NCBI GenBank assembly: GCA_944325735.1
Contig: CALVBI010000003.1
Span: 1 to 64,000, forward strand
Direction: 5' to 3'
DNA: 64,000 nt
DNA from: Candidatus Gastranaerophilales bacterium
Lineage (GTDB): Bacteria; Cyanobacteriota; Vampirovibrionia; Gastranaerophilales; Gastranaerophilaceae
Of the stretch, positions 45,699-53,913 are shown piece after piece. Numbering within the stretch: the stretch's first letter is position 1; every line of letters starts with the position of its first letter. The translations under genes were made by a program, and so were the position numbers. Under the pieces are notes generated by a model that was given only the letters and a program-made list of their open reading frames with translations, was not told the DNA's origin and searched no databases.

Positions 45699-46832
45699 TT
45701 AATACACATATATGTATATTTTTTTACTTGCTTTTTTTGCCCAACCAGGGTACAATAATCTATTTGTTAACGAAATATCTTTAGGATCAGCATTTGGATT
45801 TATAGGAGGAAATACATCTCGAATAGCACCTCCTATTATTATGAGTTTGTTAGTATCGTTTAAGTGGTACATTCGACCAGCACCACGTAAATATTCATTT
45901 TTCTTAATAAGTTCTTTTGTATCAGTATTATACTCATACAATGGACGAAACCAAGATGCTCGAACTTTTCCATATACGGCTATGGTTACTCCATAATCTA
46001 CTTCATTAGTTGCATATACCAAATATCTTGTATTCGTTAGTTTATAATTAAATAAATTCACAAAACTATTATTAGGTAAGTTTAACTTTTCATCTAAATT
46101 TAATTCAGGATATAATTTCCTATAACTAGTTATTAAATCTATATATATACCCGGACCTTTTGGATATTTTTCAGGAGGTGTAATATAATCTTTGTCCCCC
46201 TTCTTGATTGGTTTGGAAATTGTGTTGTTATTCAAATCAATAATTTCCATTTCTTCCATTCTGCTTCCACAATAAGAAGTGACTTTACCTTTCCCTAAAT
46301 CATTCATCATACTGGGTGAAAAAGAGAAATAATCTTTTGGGTTAGATTTATCATAATAATATCTACACATATTACCTCTACCTATTACAGAAATTTCATT
46401 AGTAACAGGATTAAGAATTTGGTAATAATTTGCCGTTTTGCGGTTTCCACTCTCAATAAGTCCTAGACCGGAATTAAATAAAACTCTACCGTCATCCAAT
46501 ACTAAAGTGGGAAAAATTCCACCCGCTGTATGTCCCAAAAACAAAGGGTATGGTAATGGTAAATATTGTTCTAGTTTATTGGTTGTAGGATCGAATATTT
46601 CAACACCGTCAACTCTTTCAAAATATTTGGTTGTTGCAAGAATTAAGACTCTCCCATCTTTTAAGACTGTACCTTGTATAGGAAAGTGTTTAGTTTCACC
46701 TACATAATATAAACCTGGTTTTGGATTAGGATCTTTTGGGTTATATTTAGGCACTCCACCAGCAAATGAACAACCGGAAGTAGATATAATAATTCCAATA
46801 ATTAATAATATAACAGAAAATTTTCTAATCAT
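45699..46832 (-). CDS. Beta-propeller (kelch-like) lipoprotein, paralogue A
   Basis: 377 residues. Lipoprotein signal: hydrophobic FSVILLIIGIIIS followed by lipobox TSGC (Cys about residue 21). After it FAGGVPKYNPKDPNPKPGLY is identical to paralogue B. The rest has kelch-like blades: VLKDGRVLILATT, VEIFDPTTNKLEQY, LVLDDGRVLFNSG, YQILNPVTNE and LIIIGGAI. These are non-enzymatic beta-propellers in most cases. It sits in tandem with the gene at 46948 and upstream of the frameshifted gene. Probably surface- or periplasm-anchored. Ligand unknown. Confidence 0.85.
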   Translation of the reverse strand: MIRKFSVILLIIGIIISTSGCSFAGGVPKYNPKDPNPKPGLYYVGETKHFPIQGTVLKDGRVLILATTKYFERVDGVEIFDPTTNKLEQYLPLPYPLFLGHTAGGIFPTLVLDDGRVLFNSGLGLIESGNRKTANYYQILNPVTNEISVIGRGNMCRYYYDKSNPKDYFSFSPSMMNDLGKGKVTSYCGSRMEEMEIIDLNNNTISKPIKKGDKDYITPPEKYPKGPGIYIDLITSYRKLYPELNLDEKLNLPNNSFVNLFNYKLTNTRYLVYATNEVDYGVTIAVYGKVRASWFRPLYEYNTDTKELIKKNEYLRGAGRMYHLNDTNKLIIIGGAIRDVFPPINPNADPKDISLTNRLLYPGWAKKASKKIYIYVY

Positions 46833-46947
46833 TTTAACCTCATTTTAAATTGCTGCCCAAAGATTAATTTATGGTATTAACATCATTGCTAAAAATTTTT
46901 TCTTTTTCATTGGTTGCAGTAATCATAGTACAGTTTCCTTTCTTAAG

Positions 46948-48072
46948 TTAATAAATATAAACGTATGCATGTCTTGACCCAATATTGGCGGATACCCTAT
47001 GAATACGTTCTTTGTAAGGTACATCTTTAGGAGATTTATTAATATATTTTTCCCCATACCAAGGAATAAGAGTCCCATATATGAGAAGCATATTTCTTTC
47101 TTTTATGTTTATCGTAAATGGTGCTACAGCACCTATATACTCATTCAGAGGATGTAAAGTCTTATCTTTCAAATTATATTCATAAAGCGGCGAATACCAA
47201 CTCTTACTATTTTTATATTTACCATTTTCGATAGAATCAATAGGAACTCCATAGTCAACTAATTTTCTTGCTATAATTAATACTTTATTATTATCAAGTT
47301 TTATGTATGTGTATGTATTAGCTCCTAATACATTATTTACAACTTTACGCATCATTGTAAATTCATTACTACCCATGAAACAATACTCTGGATCCTTTTC
47401 TTTTAATTCTTTTTTTAATATCTCTATATCAACATATCCTTTTTCACCTTTTTTTATTGGTTTATCTGATAATTTGTTATTATTTATATCATATAAATAC
47501 ATATCGTATTCATAGACTGGTTGTTTTTTATCTTTATCCGAATGTCTAAGTTCCGCTTTATATAATGCAATGTTATTATTTTTTAACTTATAAATACTTG
47601 CATCTCCTGGATAATGGTGATTGTCATCTATACACACTTTAGTGTCTATAAATTTATTGATATTAGGATCATATATTTCAAGGCATTTATCCCGCGGTGC
47701 ATATGGACTTGAACTCCCAAGTACGAGATAACGTCCATCATCTAATTGTATTGTACTGAAAGGTACATAAGGCATATCAGAAATTGGATAAAATTTCCCT
47801 TTATTTGAGTCAAATATCTCTGGTGTTTTAAAATGTTTGCCTCCTGACGTTCTCGCATATCCATATATTAAAACCTTTCCATTTTCAAGATTAATATAAA
47901 CGTTTTCGGCTCGCCCGTAATTTATATCTTCAACCCTATATAAACCCGGTTTTGGATTAGGATCTTTTGGATTATATTTAGGTACTCCGCCAGCAAAAGA
48001 GCTACAGGAAGCTGATATAATAATTCCAAAAATTAACAAAAATATTATAAAAAGTCTTTTCACATTTTTCAT
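46948..48072 (-). CDS. Beta-propeller (kelch-like) lipoprotein, paralogue B
   Basis: About 374 residues, tandem paralogue of the preceding entry. Signal RLFIIFLLIFGIIISAS then Cys (lipobox SASC), followed by the shared FAGGVPKYNPKDPNPKPGLY. Blades include VYINLENGKVLIYGYA, PEIFDSNKGKFYPI, IQLDDGRYLVLGSS and LEIYDPNINKF. The ends of A and B also match (SKKIYIYVY against SRHAYVYIY). Start is ATG 48072; a GTG directly before it could serve too. No strong ribosome site. The likely promoter is at 48270-48298. A and B differ widely in the middle, so the duplication is old or the blades diverged fast. Confidence 0.83.
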   Translation of the reverse strand: MKNVKRLFIIFLLIFGIIISASCSSFAGGVPKYNPKDPNPKPGLYRVEDINYGRAENVYINLENGKVLIYGYARTSGGKHFKTPEIFDSNKGKFYPISDMPYVPFSTIQLDDGRYLVLGSSSPYAPRDKCLEIYDPNINKFIDTKVCIDDNHHYPGDASIYKLKNNNIALYKAELRHSDKDKKQPVYEYDMYLYDINNNKLSDKPIKKGEKGYVDIEILKKELKEKDPEYCFMGSNEFTMMRKVVNNVLGANTYTYIKLDNNKVLIIARKLVDYGVPIDSIENGKYKNSKSWYSPLYEYNLKDKTLHPLNEYIGAVAPFTINIKERNMLLIYGTLIPWYGEKYINKSPKDVPYKERIHRVSANIGSRHAYVYIY

Positions 48073-48483
48073 CACTTATTCATTAACCCAATTTTAAATA
48101 GAATAAAATATATTTTAAGTCATGACTAGAATTTATAAGTCCACATAATGAGACCTAAAATAATAAACATTCTATTCTACTTCTTACCCATTACTCAAAA
48201 ATACTTCAAACAAAATATATGTTATTTGCCATAGGTCTATATTTTTTTTTTTGAAACATTTTCTCATTCACGATACTATATCCCGAAAACTATGTCAAGC
48301 TAGTATTGTACAGCTATAAAAAAAAATTAATCTGCTCTTTTAATAATTTTTTCATATTTTTCTTTTATTGTTTCTATCTGATTTAATCAGCCAAATAAAT
48401 ATTGGGGGAAATTCTAAGGTTAGAACCCTCGAAACGAGCATTATACCTAATAAAAAAGACCCCGAAGGGTCAAATTTAATAAA
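48073..48483. other. Gene-free AT-rich stretch upstream of the lipoproteins
   Basis: 411 bases without a supportable gene. It contains a long leader for the lipoprotein transcript, a possible promoter (48270-48298), an A/T homopolymer-rich zone, the 13-base TAAGGTTAGAACC (48415-48427), and most of repeat copy B (48452-48490). Confidence 0.6.
48270..48298 (-). promoter_or_regulatory. Possible promoter of the lipoprotein genes
   Basis: Minus strand: consensus -35 TTGACA (48298-48293), 17-base spacer, -10 TATCGT (48275-48270). The -10 is weak. It leaves a leader of about 190 bases. Confidence 0.4.
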
Positions 48484-48490
48484 TGGGGCG
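48452..48490 (-). repeat. 39-bp repeat copy B: tRNA-His 3' end plus terminator
   Basis: The original copy, continuous with tRNA-His. It includes the acceptor tail, the encoded CCA, and the terminator hairpin GACCC-TTCG-GGGTC with a T-run. Confidence 0.9.
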
Positions 48491-48560
48491 TCTGATGGGA
48501 TTCGAACCCATGCATATCGGAACCACAATCCGAGGTCTTAACCGCTTGACGACAGACGCC
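48484..48560 (-). tRNA. tRNA-His (GUG), CCA encoded
   Basis: Minus strand: extra G at -1 (48560) opposite C73, acceptor GCGTCTG/CAGACGC, anticodon loop TTGTGGT with anticodon GUG, T-loop TTCGAAT. The genomic CCA follows (48486-48484); the other three tRNA genes in the window lack it. Terminator hairpin immediately downstream. Confidence 0.95.
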
Positions 48561-48613
48561 ATCTGTTACTATTCTATAGTAGCATAAACATTATTGAAAT
48601 CAAGAGTTTTTAT

Positions 48614-48648
48614 AAAAAAAGTTCCGCATTTATAACGGAACTTTTTTT
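48614..48648 (-). terminator. Terminator of rpaB
   Basis: Stem AAAAAAAGTTCCG/CGGAACTTTTTTT with a nine-base loop, 21 bases after the regulator's stop. Confidence 0.9.
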
Positions 48649-48668
48649 CTTATATATTTAACAGAAAA

Positions 48669-49418
48669 CTAATTTATACGCTGAAACATGTAACCTATTC
48701 CACGAGCTGTTAATATAAGCTCTGGATTTGCAGGATCTGATTCTAATTTAGAACGAAGTCTTGAAATATGAACATCTACTACACGAGTATCAATACGATG
48801 ATCTGGTGGATATGCCCATACATGCTGCAAGATTTCATTTCTTGAAAAAGCTTGACCAGAATTATTTACTAATAATTCTAATAAGCTAAATTCCATACCT
48901 GTCAAGCGGATTCTTTCATTTTTTCTAAATACTTGACGACGAGCTGTATCAATTTTTATATTTCCTGTAGTAATTACATTCTTTGTAACTTTACCTGTAG
49001 GAGTTACTGTTTCTCTATTATTAGTACGACGTAAAACTGCTTTTACACGAGCTTCCAATTCTTTTGGACTGAATGGTTTAATTACATAATCATCTGCACC
49101 CAATTCTAATCCTGTAATTCTTTCTGATACATCTCCTAATGCTGTTAATATGATAATAGGAACATCAGATGTTCTTCTAATTTCTCTAGTTACACCATAA
49201 CCGTCCATCTTTGGCATCATTACATCTAATACTACTAAATCTGGATTATATTTATTAAAAGCATTTACAGCTTCTTCACCATCTTGTGCAGTATATACAT
49301 CATAACCAGCCATTTTTAATCTTGTTTCTAAAATACGTCTGATACTTGCTTCATCATCAGCTAAAAGTATTCTTTGACGATCTTCCGTTTCATTAGGCAT
49401 TTCAGCATTTTCAGTCAT
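48669..49418 (-). CDS. rpaB: OmpR-type response regulator, RpaB-like
   Basis: Receiver domain (about 18-135) with acidic pair DDE, phospho-Asp in DLVVLDVMMPKMDGYGV, Thr in IIILTALGDVSERIT and Lys in VIKPFSPKELEARV. A winged-helix DNA-binding domain follows from about 150 (RIRLTGMEFSLLELLVNNSG, RVVDVHISRLRSKLESDPAN). The wording matches cyanobacterial RpaB (Ycf27), which binds HLR1 sites and in phototrophs controls light-stress genes. Here no photosynthesis gene is seen, so the regulon must differ. Start is ATG 49418; an ATG three codons earlier is too close to the AAAGGA. No kinase gene (NblS/Hik33) is adjacent. 249 residues. Confidence 0.94.
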   Translation of the reverse strand: MTENAEMPNETEDRQRILLADDEASIRRILETRLKMAGYDVYTAQDGEEAVNAFNKYNPDLVVLDVMMPKMDGYGVTREIRRTSDVPIIILTALGDVSERITGLELGADDYVIKPFSPKELEARVKAVLRRTNNRETVTPTGKVTKNVITTGNIKIDTARRQVFRKNERIRLTGMEFSLLELLVNNSGQAFSRNEILQHVWAYPPDHRIDTRVVDVHISRLRSKLESDPANPELILTARGIGYMFQRIN

Positions 49419-49665
49419 AGTCTTCATTTCCTTTGTTACAATAATCTAACACCAATAAATTTAACACAAATATAAAATATTACAAAATATTTATTTTTTT
49501 AAATTTTTTTTAATATTTGTATATATATATTAATTTAATTTTCAAAAAATTGCAAGTACTTTTCTAAAAAAATATTCTTAAAATTTTTATTATTATAAAA
49601 AAATAGCTACTTAGGTGATGTACAGCTTCATAGTATAAAGTGTAATATGAAGTTTAAATTGTAAT

Positions 49666-49887
49666 ATGGAAAATAATGATACACAATATTATGATATTAT
49701 ATCAGCAAACATCAAAAAATTAAGAACAGCTGCAAAACTTTCTCAAGAAAAAATGGCTGAAAAACTTAATTGTTCAAGAGAATTCATCAGTAGGGTTGAA
49801 AATAAAAAAGAAAGAGTCAGTTTAAACATGCTACTTAAAATTGCTGAACTTTTCAATGTTAACCCTAAAGATTTATTTAACAATTAA
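49666..49887 (+). CDS. XRE-family helix-turn-helix regulator
   Basis: 73 residues, a single Cro/CI-type HTH: ISANIKKLRTAAKLSQEKMA, EKLNCSREFISRVENKKERV, SLNMLLKIAELFNVNPKDLF. No other domain. No ribosome site before the ATG. The long AT-rich space upstream (49428-49665) is shared with the divergent rpaB gene, so the two could be regulated together. The stop overlaps kdsB's stop region by 11 bases on the opposite strand. Target unknown. Confidence 0.9.
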   Translation: MENNDTQYYDIISANIKKLRTAAKLSQEKMAEKLNCSREFISRVENKKERVSLNMLLKIAELFNVNPKDLFNN

Positions 49888-50611
49888 CACCTGTAACTAT
49901 TGTTTTAAATTTTTCTAAATCCTCAATTGTATCAATACCTACAGGGATAAAGTCAACTACAGATGTTTTAATTTTCATTCCATTTTGCAATGCTCGCAAT
50001 TGCTCCAAACTTTCAGACATTTCATATGTACTCTGAGGCAATTCTGTCATTCTTATAAGAGCTTCTCTTTTATAACCATAAATACCTAAATGTCCGTAAA
50101 AATCAGATTTCCCAGTATTACGTTCAAATGGAATTTTTGAACGAGAGAAATAAAGCGCAAAACCGAGATTATCAACTACACATTTTACCAAATTAGGATT
50201 TTCAGCCTCATCTGGAGTAATTTTTCTTATTAATGTCGAAATATCAGCGTATTTATCTTCTTTTACATTCTTTGCAACTTCATCAATACTTTCTGGCTTA
50301 ATTAAAGGTTCATCACCTTGTAAATTTACAATATAAGAAATTTCTGGATGACGCATAACAACTTCTTTAATTCTGTCAGAACCGCATTTATGCTCAGTTG
50401 AAGTCATTTCTACATTACCACCAAATGATTTTACAGCATCATATATTCTTTGATCATCTGTTGCAACAATAATAATATCAGCTAATTTAGCCTGTTGAGC
50501 TTTTTCATAAACCCATTGAATAATAGGTTTGCCACAAACTTCAATTAAAGGTTTTCCTTCTAATCTTGATGAACCGTACCTTGCAGGTATTATAATTGCT
50601 GTTTTAGACAT
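49877..50611 (-). CDS. kdsB: CMP-Kdo synthetase (3-deoxy-manno-octulosonate cytidylyltransferase)
   Basis: Activates Kdo with CTP for lipopolysaccharide core. Start IIIPARYGSSRLEGKPLIEV, then IIVATDDQRIYDAVKSFGG, MTSTEHKCGSDRIKEV, VNLQGDEPLIKPESID, YFSRSKIPFERN and HLGIYGYKREAL are all diagnostic. 244 residues. GGAGG lies before the ATG. It overlaps the small membrane-protein gene upstream by eight bases. Implies a Gram-negative outer membrane. Confidence 0.96.
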   Translation of the reverse strand: MSKTAIIIPARYGSSRLEGKPLIEVCGKPIIQWVYEKAQQAKLADIIIVATDDQRIYDAVKSFGGNVEMTSTEHKCGSDRIKEVVMRHPEISYIVNLQGDEPLIKPESIDEVAKNVKEDKYADISTLIRKITPDEAENPNLVKCVVDNLGFALYFSRSKIPFERNTGKSDFYGHLGIYGYKREALIRMTELPQSTYEMSESLEQLRALQNGMKIKTSVVDFIPVGIDTIEDLEKFKTIVTGVNC

Positions 50612-51023
50612 TTTTCTCCTCCAAAAATTCTTTTATTACTTTATATTCTTTGGTTGGCAAAGAAAGTTTTAACTTGGTATTCCCAGAAGTCACAATCAAA
50701 GAAGAAGTAAACTTTCCTGTTAATTCTATATTAGAAAAATCTTTCACAACTAAAGCTCTATTAAAGATTTTAAAAATGATAAAATCTAAATAAAGTTCAA
50801 TAGTTACCCAAAAACCACGAAATATTAAATTGTTTATAGATGAAAGTTGTACAGTAAAAATATTCTGTGGAACTTCTTTTAGATTAGACTTAATCTCATC
50901 ATAATTAAGATTAAAAATTCCGGTGATCATGTCCTTAAATATTGTGAACAGCAATACAAGCATTAAACCGCCACCAAATAATACAACAATTAGTATTAAA
51001 ATCCCAATCTCATTATCAGACAT
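50604..51023 (-). CDS. Small membrane protein, unknown
   Basis: About 139 residues. One N-terminal membrane helix (GILILIVVLFGGGLMLVLLF, residues about 6-26) followed by a soluble domain with SSINNLIFRGFWVTIELYLD and KLKLSLPTKEYKVIKEFLEE. Start chosen is the ATG at 51023, preceded by GGTGG six bases upstream; an in-frame start at 51089 would overlap the prmA gene. It lies between prmA and kdsB with an eight-base overlap into kdsB, so it is part of that operon. No family recognised. Confidence 0.72.
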   Translation of the reverse strand: MSDNEIGILILIVVLFGGGLMLVLLFTIFKDMITGIFNLNYDEIKSNLKEVPQNIFTVQLSSINNLIFRGFWVTIELYLDFIIFKIFNRALVVKDFSNIELTGKFTSSLIVTSGNTKLKLSLPTKEYKVIKEFLEEKNV

Positions 51024-51039
51024 AATTTTCCACCCAGCC

Positions 51040-51930
51040 CTAATTTTTAACAACCAGAGCAACCCACTGATCTTGATGAGCTTCTTCAATTAAATGTAAA
51101 TTATATTTTTTTATAGCGTCTAATACAACAGGCTTTTTCTCATCTAAAATACCAGATAACACCATTATTGCATTATCATTCATTATATTTTTCAAATCCC
51201 CCATAATTTCTGCTAAAACATTATGGAGAATATTTGCTAATACAAAATCAAATTTTTCATTAACTTTATCTGCGGTATTTAGTTCAAAAGAACATTCTGC
51301 ATTGTTTTTTGTTGCATTTTCTTTAGCAACATCTATTACTGTTTCATCATTATCACAGCCATATGCATAAGATGCACCGAACTTTTTAGCACAAATAGCT
51401 AAGATTCCTGACCCCATACCAATATCTGCCACTTTTGCATCTTTTTGCATATATTTTTCAACAGCTTTCATGCATAATTGCGTAGTTTGATGAGTTCCAG
51501 TACCAAATGCACAGCCAGGTTCTAGTCTAATTACAACCTCATCTGCTTTTGGTGAATAATCCAACCAATCAGGAACTATTACAATTTTATCAGTTACTCT
51601 TGTAATATCCCATTTTTCTTTCCATTTTTTAGACCAATCTTCATTTGGCTTATTTGAAATTACATATTCCCAACTGCCTAATTCTTCATCAGACAAACCT
51701 CTAGACTTCAACAGTTCACGTTCTTGCTTTAAAATATCTGATAAATTTTTAGGTTCTTCAGTTAAAAAGACTTTCAAAGTTCCTTCAGTAGTAGATATCA
51801 TCTCCAAATCTTTATAAGCTTCTTCTGCTAAAACAACCCCCTCACAAGGAAGCATCTCAAAACAGAATTCAGATACAATATCTTCTATATCCGGATTGAT
51901 TTTAATTTGTAATTCAAAATAATTATTCAT
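51040..51930 (-). CDS. prmA: Ribosomal protein L11 methyltransferase
   Basis: Trimethylates L11. 296 residues. An N-terminal ferredoxin-like substrate domain is followed by WLDYSPKADEVVIRLEPGCA, FGTGTHQTTQLCMKAVEKY, the SAM-binding VADIGMGSGILAICAKKFGA (about 160-180), and FVLANILHNVLAEIMGDL, replacing the catalytic NPPY-like NI motif. Typical length and order. It heads toward the membrane-protein gene and kdsB. Confidence 0.95.
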   Translation of the reverse strand: MNNYFELQIKINPDIEDIVSEFCFEMLPCEGVVLAEEAYKDLEMISTTEGTLKVFLTEEPKNLSDILKQERELLKSRGLSDEELGSWEYVISNKPNEDWSKKWKEKWDITRVTDKIVIVPDWLDYSPKADEVVIRLEPGCAFGTGTHQTTQLCMKAVEKYMQKDAKVADIGMGSGILAICAKKFGASYAYGCDNDETVIDVAKENATKNNAECSFELNTADKVNEKFDFVLANILHNVLAEIMGDLKNIMNDNAIMVLSGILDEKKPVVLDAIKKYNLHLIEEAHQDQWVALVVKN

Positions 51931-51972
51931 TTTTGCTCTTATACCTTACTCAAAAATTCTAAAAACTAGAAA

Positions 51973-52926
51973 TTACTGTAAAAATACACCCATTTTTCTG
52001 AATTTTTGATAGCGTTGCTCTTTCAAATCTTCAACAGAAAGTTTAGACAATTCTTCTATACTATCTAAAATAGTCTTTTTCATATTTGCAGATACTTCTT
52101 CATAATTTGTGTGAGCACCGCCTGTTGGTTCTTTTATTTCACCATCGATAATATCAAATTGCATTAAATCTTTAGCTGTAATTTTCAAAGCATCAGCTGC
52201 ATCAGAAGCTTTTGTTGCATCACGCCACAAAATAGAAGCACAACCTTCTGGTGAAATAACAGTATAATAAGCATGTTCTAATAAAAATACCTTATCAGCA
52301 ACAGCCAAACCTAAAGCACCACCTGAACAACCTTCACCTGTAATAATTGCAATTACAGGAACCTTTAATTTTGCCATTTGCATTAAGTTGACAGCAATAG
52401 CACCACCTTGGTTAGTTTCTTCAGCACTTATACCAGGATAAGCCCCCGGAGTATCTATAAGAGTAACAATAGGAATATTAAATTTACTAGCATGTTTAAA
52501 CAAACGTAATGCTTTTCTATAACCTTGAGGTTGAGGCATACCAAAATTATATTCCAAGTTTTCTTTTGTAGATTTACCCTTCATAGTTCCAATGACCATG
52601 ACAGGCTTACCATCAATTTTAGCCAATCCGCCGATAATAGCTCTGTCATCCATACCTTCTCTATCTCCATGAAGTTCAATAAAATCTTCACAAATATTAT
52701 TTACATAATCCAAAAAGTTAGGACGTTCAGGATGTCTTGCAATTTGCAACTTTTGAGAAGGCTTCAAGTTAGAATATAATTCTTTTCTATAATCTTCTGC
52801 CTGTTGTTCAAAAGTTTCTATTTCTTTATTAAGATCCATGCCTGACTCCAAACTTATTTTCTTTAATTCTTCAATTTTTTCTTGAATTTCTAAAATAGGT
52901 TTTTCAAAATCCAAAACTGCTGTCAT
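51973..52926 (-). CDS. accA: Acetyl-CoA carboxylase carboxyltransferase subunit alpha
   Basis: Transfers CO2 from biotin to acetyl-CoA with AccD; first step of fatty-acid synthesis. VLDFEKPILEIQEKIEELKK at the start, IARHPERPNFLDYV, FGMPQPQGYRKALRLF, PIVTLIDTPGAYPGISAEE, NQGGAIAVNLMQMAKLKVPV and GEGCSGGALGLAVADKVFLL are all typical. The start is ATG 52926 with GAGG nine bases upstream; an in-frame upstream start would overlap accD. 317 residues. It lies 16 bases after accD, in one operon. Confidence 0.97.
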   Translation of the reverse strand: MTAVLDFEKPILEIQEKIEELKKISLESGMDLNKEIETFEQQAEDYRKELYSNLKPSQKLQIARHPERPNFLDYVNNICEDFIELHGDREGMDDRAIIGGLAKIDGKPVMVIGTMKGKSTKENLEYNFGMPQPQGYRKALRLFKHASKFNIPIVTLIDTPGAYPGISAEETNQGGAIAVNLMQMAKLKVPVIAIITGEGCSGGALGLAVADKVFLLEHAYYTVISPEGCASILWRDATKASDAADALKITAKDLMQFDIIDGEIKEPTGGAHTNYEEVSANMKKTILDSIEELSKLSVEDLKEQRYQKFRKMGVFLQ

Positions 52927-52942
52927 TTTTTCATACCTCATA

Positions 52943-53812
52943 CTATGCACATTTATGCATTTCTAATATCTTAGCTAATGTATCTCTTAACTCTTTTCTA
53001 GGAGATACGACATCTACTTGCCCATATTTTAAAAGATATTCAGCGGTCTGAAAATCTGAAGGCAATTTTTGTCTAATTGTTTGTTCGATAACTCTACGTC
53101 CGGCAAATCCAATTCTAGCACCTTGTTCAGCTACAATTATGTCACCTAGCATACCAAAACTTGCAGTTACACCGCCAAATGTAGGTTCTGTCAACAAATT
53201 AATATATAATAATCCTTCATCATCTAATTTAGATACCGCACAAGAAGTTTTTGCCATTTGCATTAAACTCAATGCACTTTCTTGCATTCTTGCACCGCCA
53301 GATGATGTGATAGCTAATACCGGCAATCTTAATTCAATTGCTTTTTCAATAATTCTTGTAACTTTTTCGCCAACAACACTGCCCATAGATCCGCCCATAA
53401 AATCAAAATCCATAACAGCTGTTGCCACTTTATGACCTTCAATTGTACCTATACCTGCAATCACAGCATCATTTAAGCCTGTTTTTGCTTGAGCTTTTTT
53501 AACTCTATCTTTATAGCTTTCTGTATCTACAAACTCTAAAGGATCATCAGGTCTAATTTCTTTAAACAATTCTTCAAAAGAATTTTCATCAAATAATTGT
53601 TTAATTCTAGTTCTTGCATTTATTCTGAAATGGTAATCACACACAGGACATACCATATCATTTTTCACTAAATCTTCTTTCAATAATTGAGCATCACAAT
53701 GAACACATTTTGTCCATAAATTAGGATCCATATCAAGCTCTACACGACCTTCTAATTCTCTTCTTTGAATTTGAGCTTGTTTACGTTTTTCAAACCAATC
53801 TTGAACTGTCAT
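52943..53812 (-). CDS. accD: Acetyl-CoA carboxylase carboxyltransferase subunit beta
   Basis: Partner of AccA. The zinc ribbon CVHCDAQLLKEDLVKNDMVC-PVC lies at about residues 36-58. The crotonase-fold carboxyltransferase domain has AVMDFDFMGGSMGSVVGEKV, LPVLAITSSGGARMQESALS, LINLLTEPTFGGVTASFGML-like and RIGFAGRRVIEQTIRQKLP. 289 residues. AAGGGA sits eight bases before the ATG. First gene of the accD-accA unit. Confidence 0.97.
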   Translation of the reverse strand: MTVQDWFEKRKQAQIQRRELEGRVELDMDPNLWTKCVHCDAQLLKEDLVKNDMVCPVCDYHFRINARTRIKQLFDENSFEELFKEIRPDDPLEFVDTESYKDRVKKAQAKTGLNDAVIAGIGTIEGHKVATAVMDFDFMGGSMGSVVGEKVTRIIEKAIELRLPVLAITSSGGARMQESALSLMQMAKTSCAVSKLDDEGLLYINLLTEPTFGGVTASFGMLGDIIVAEQGARIGFAGRRVIEQTIRQKLPSDFQTAEYLLKYGQVDVVSPRKELRDTLAKILEMHKCA

Positions 53813-53913
53813 ATTAAATATCCCTTAAAAAAATAATCAAAGTATAATACAAATCTATTATACTCAAAAAAAATTTAATAGCAATTTTTTACATTCATAG
53901 ATTTTACAAAAGT

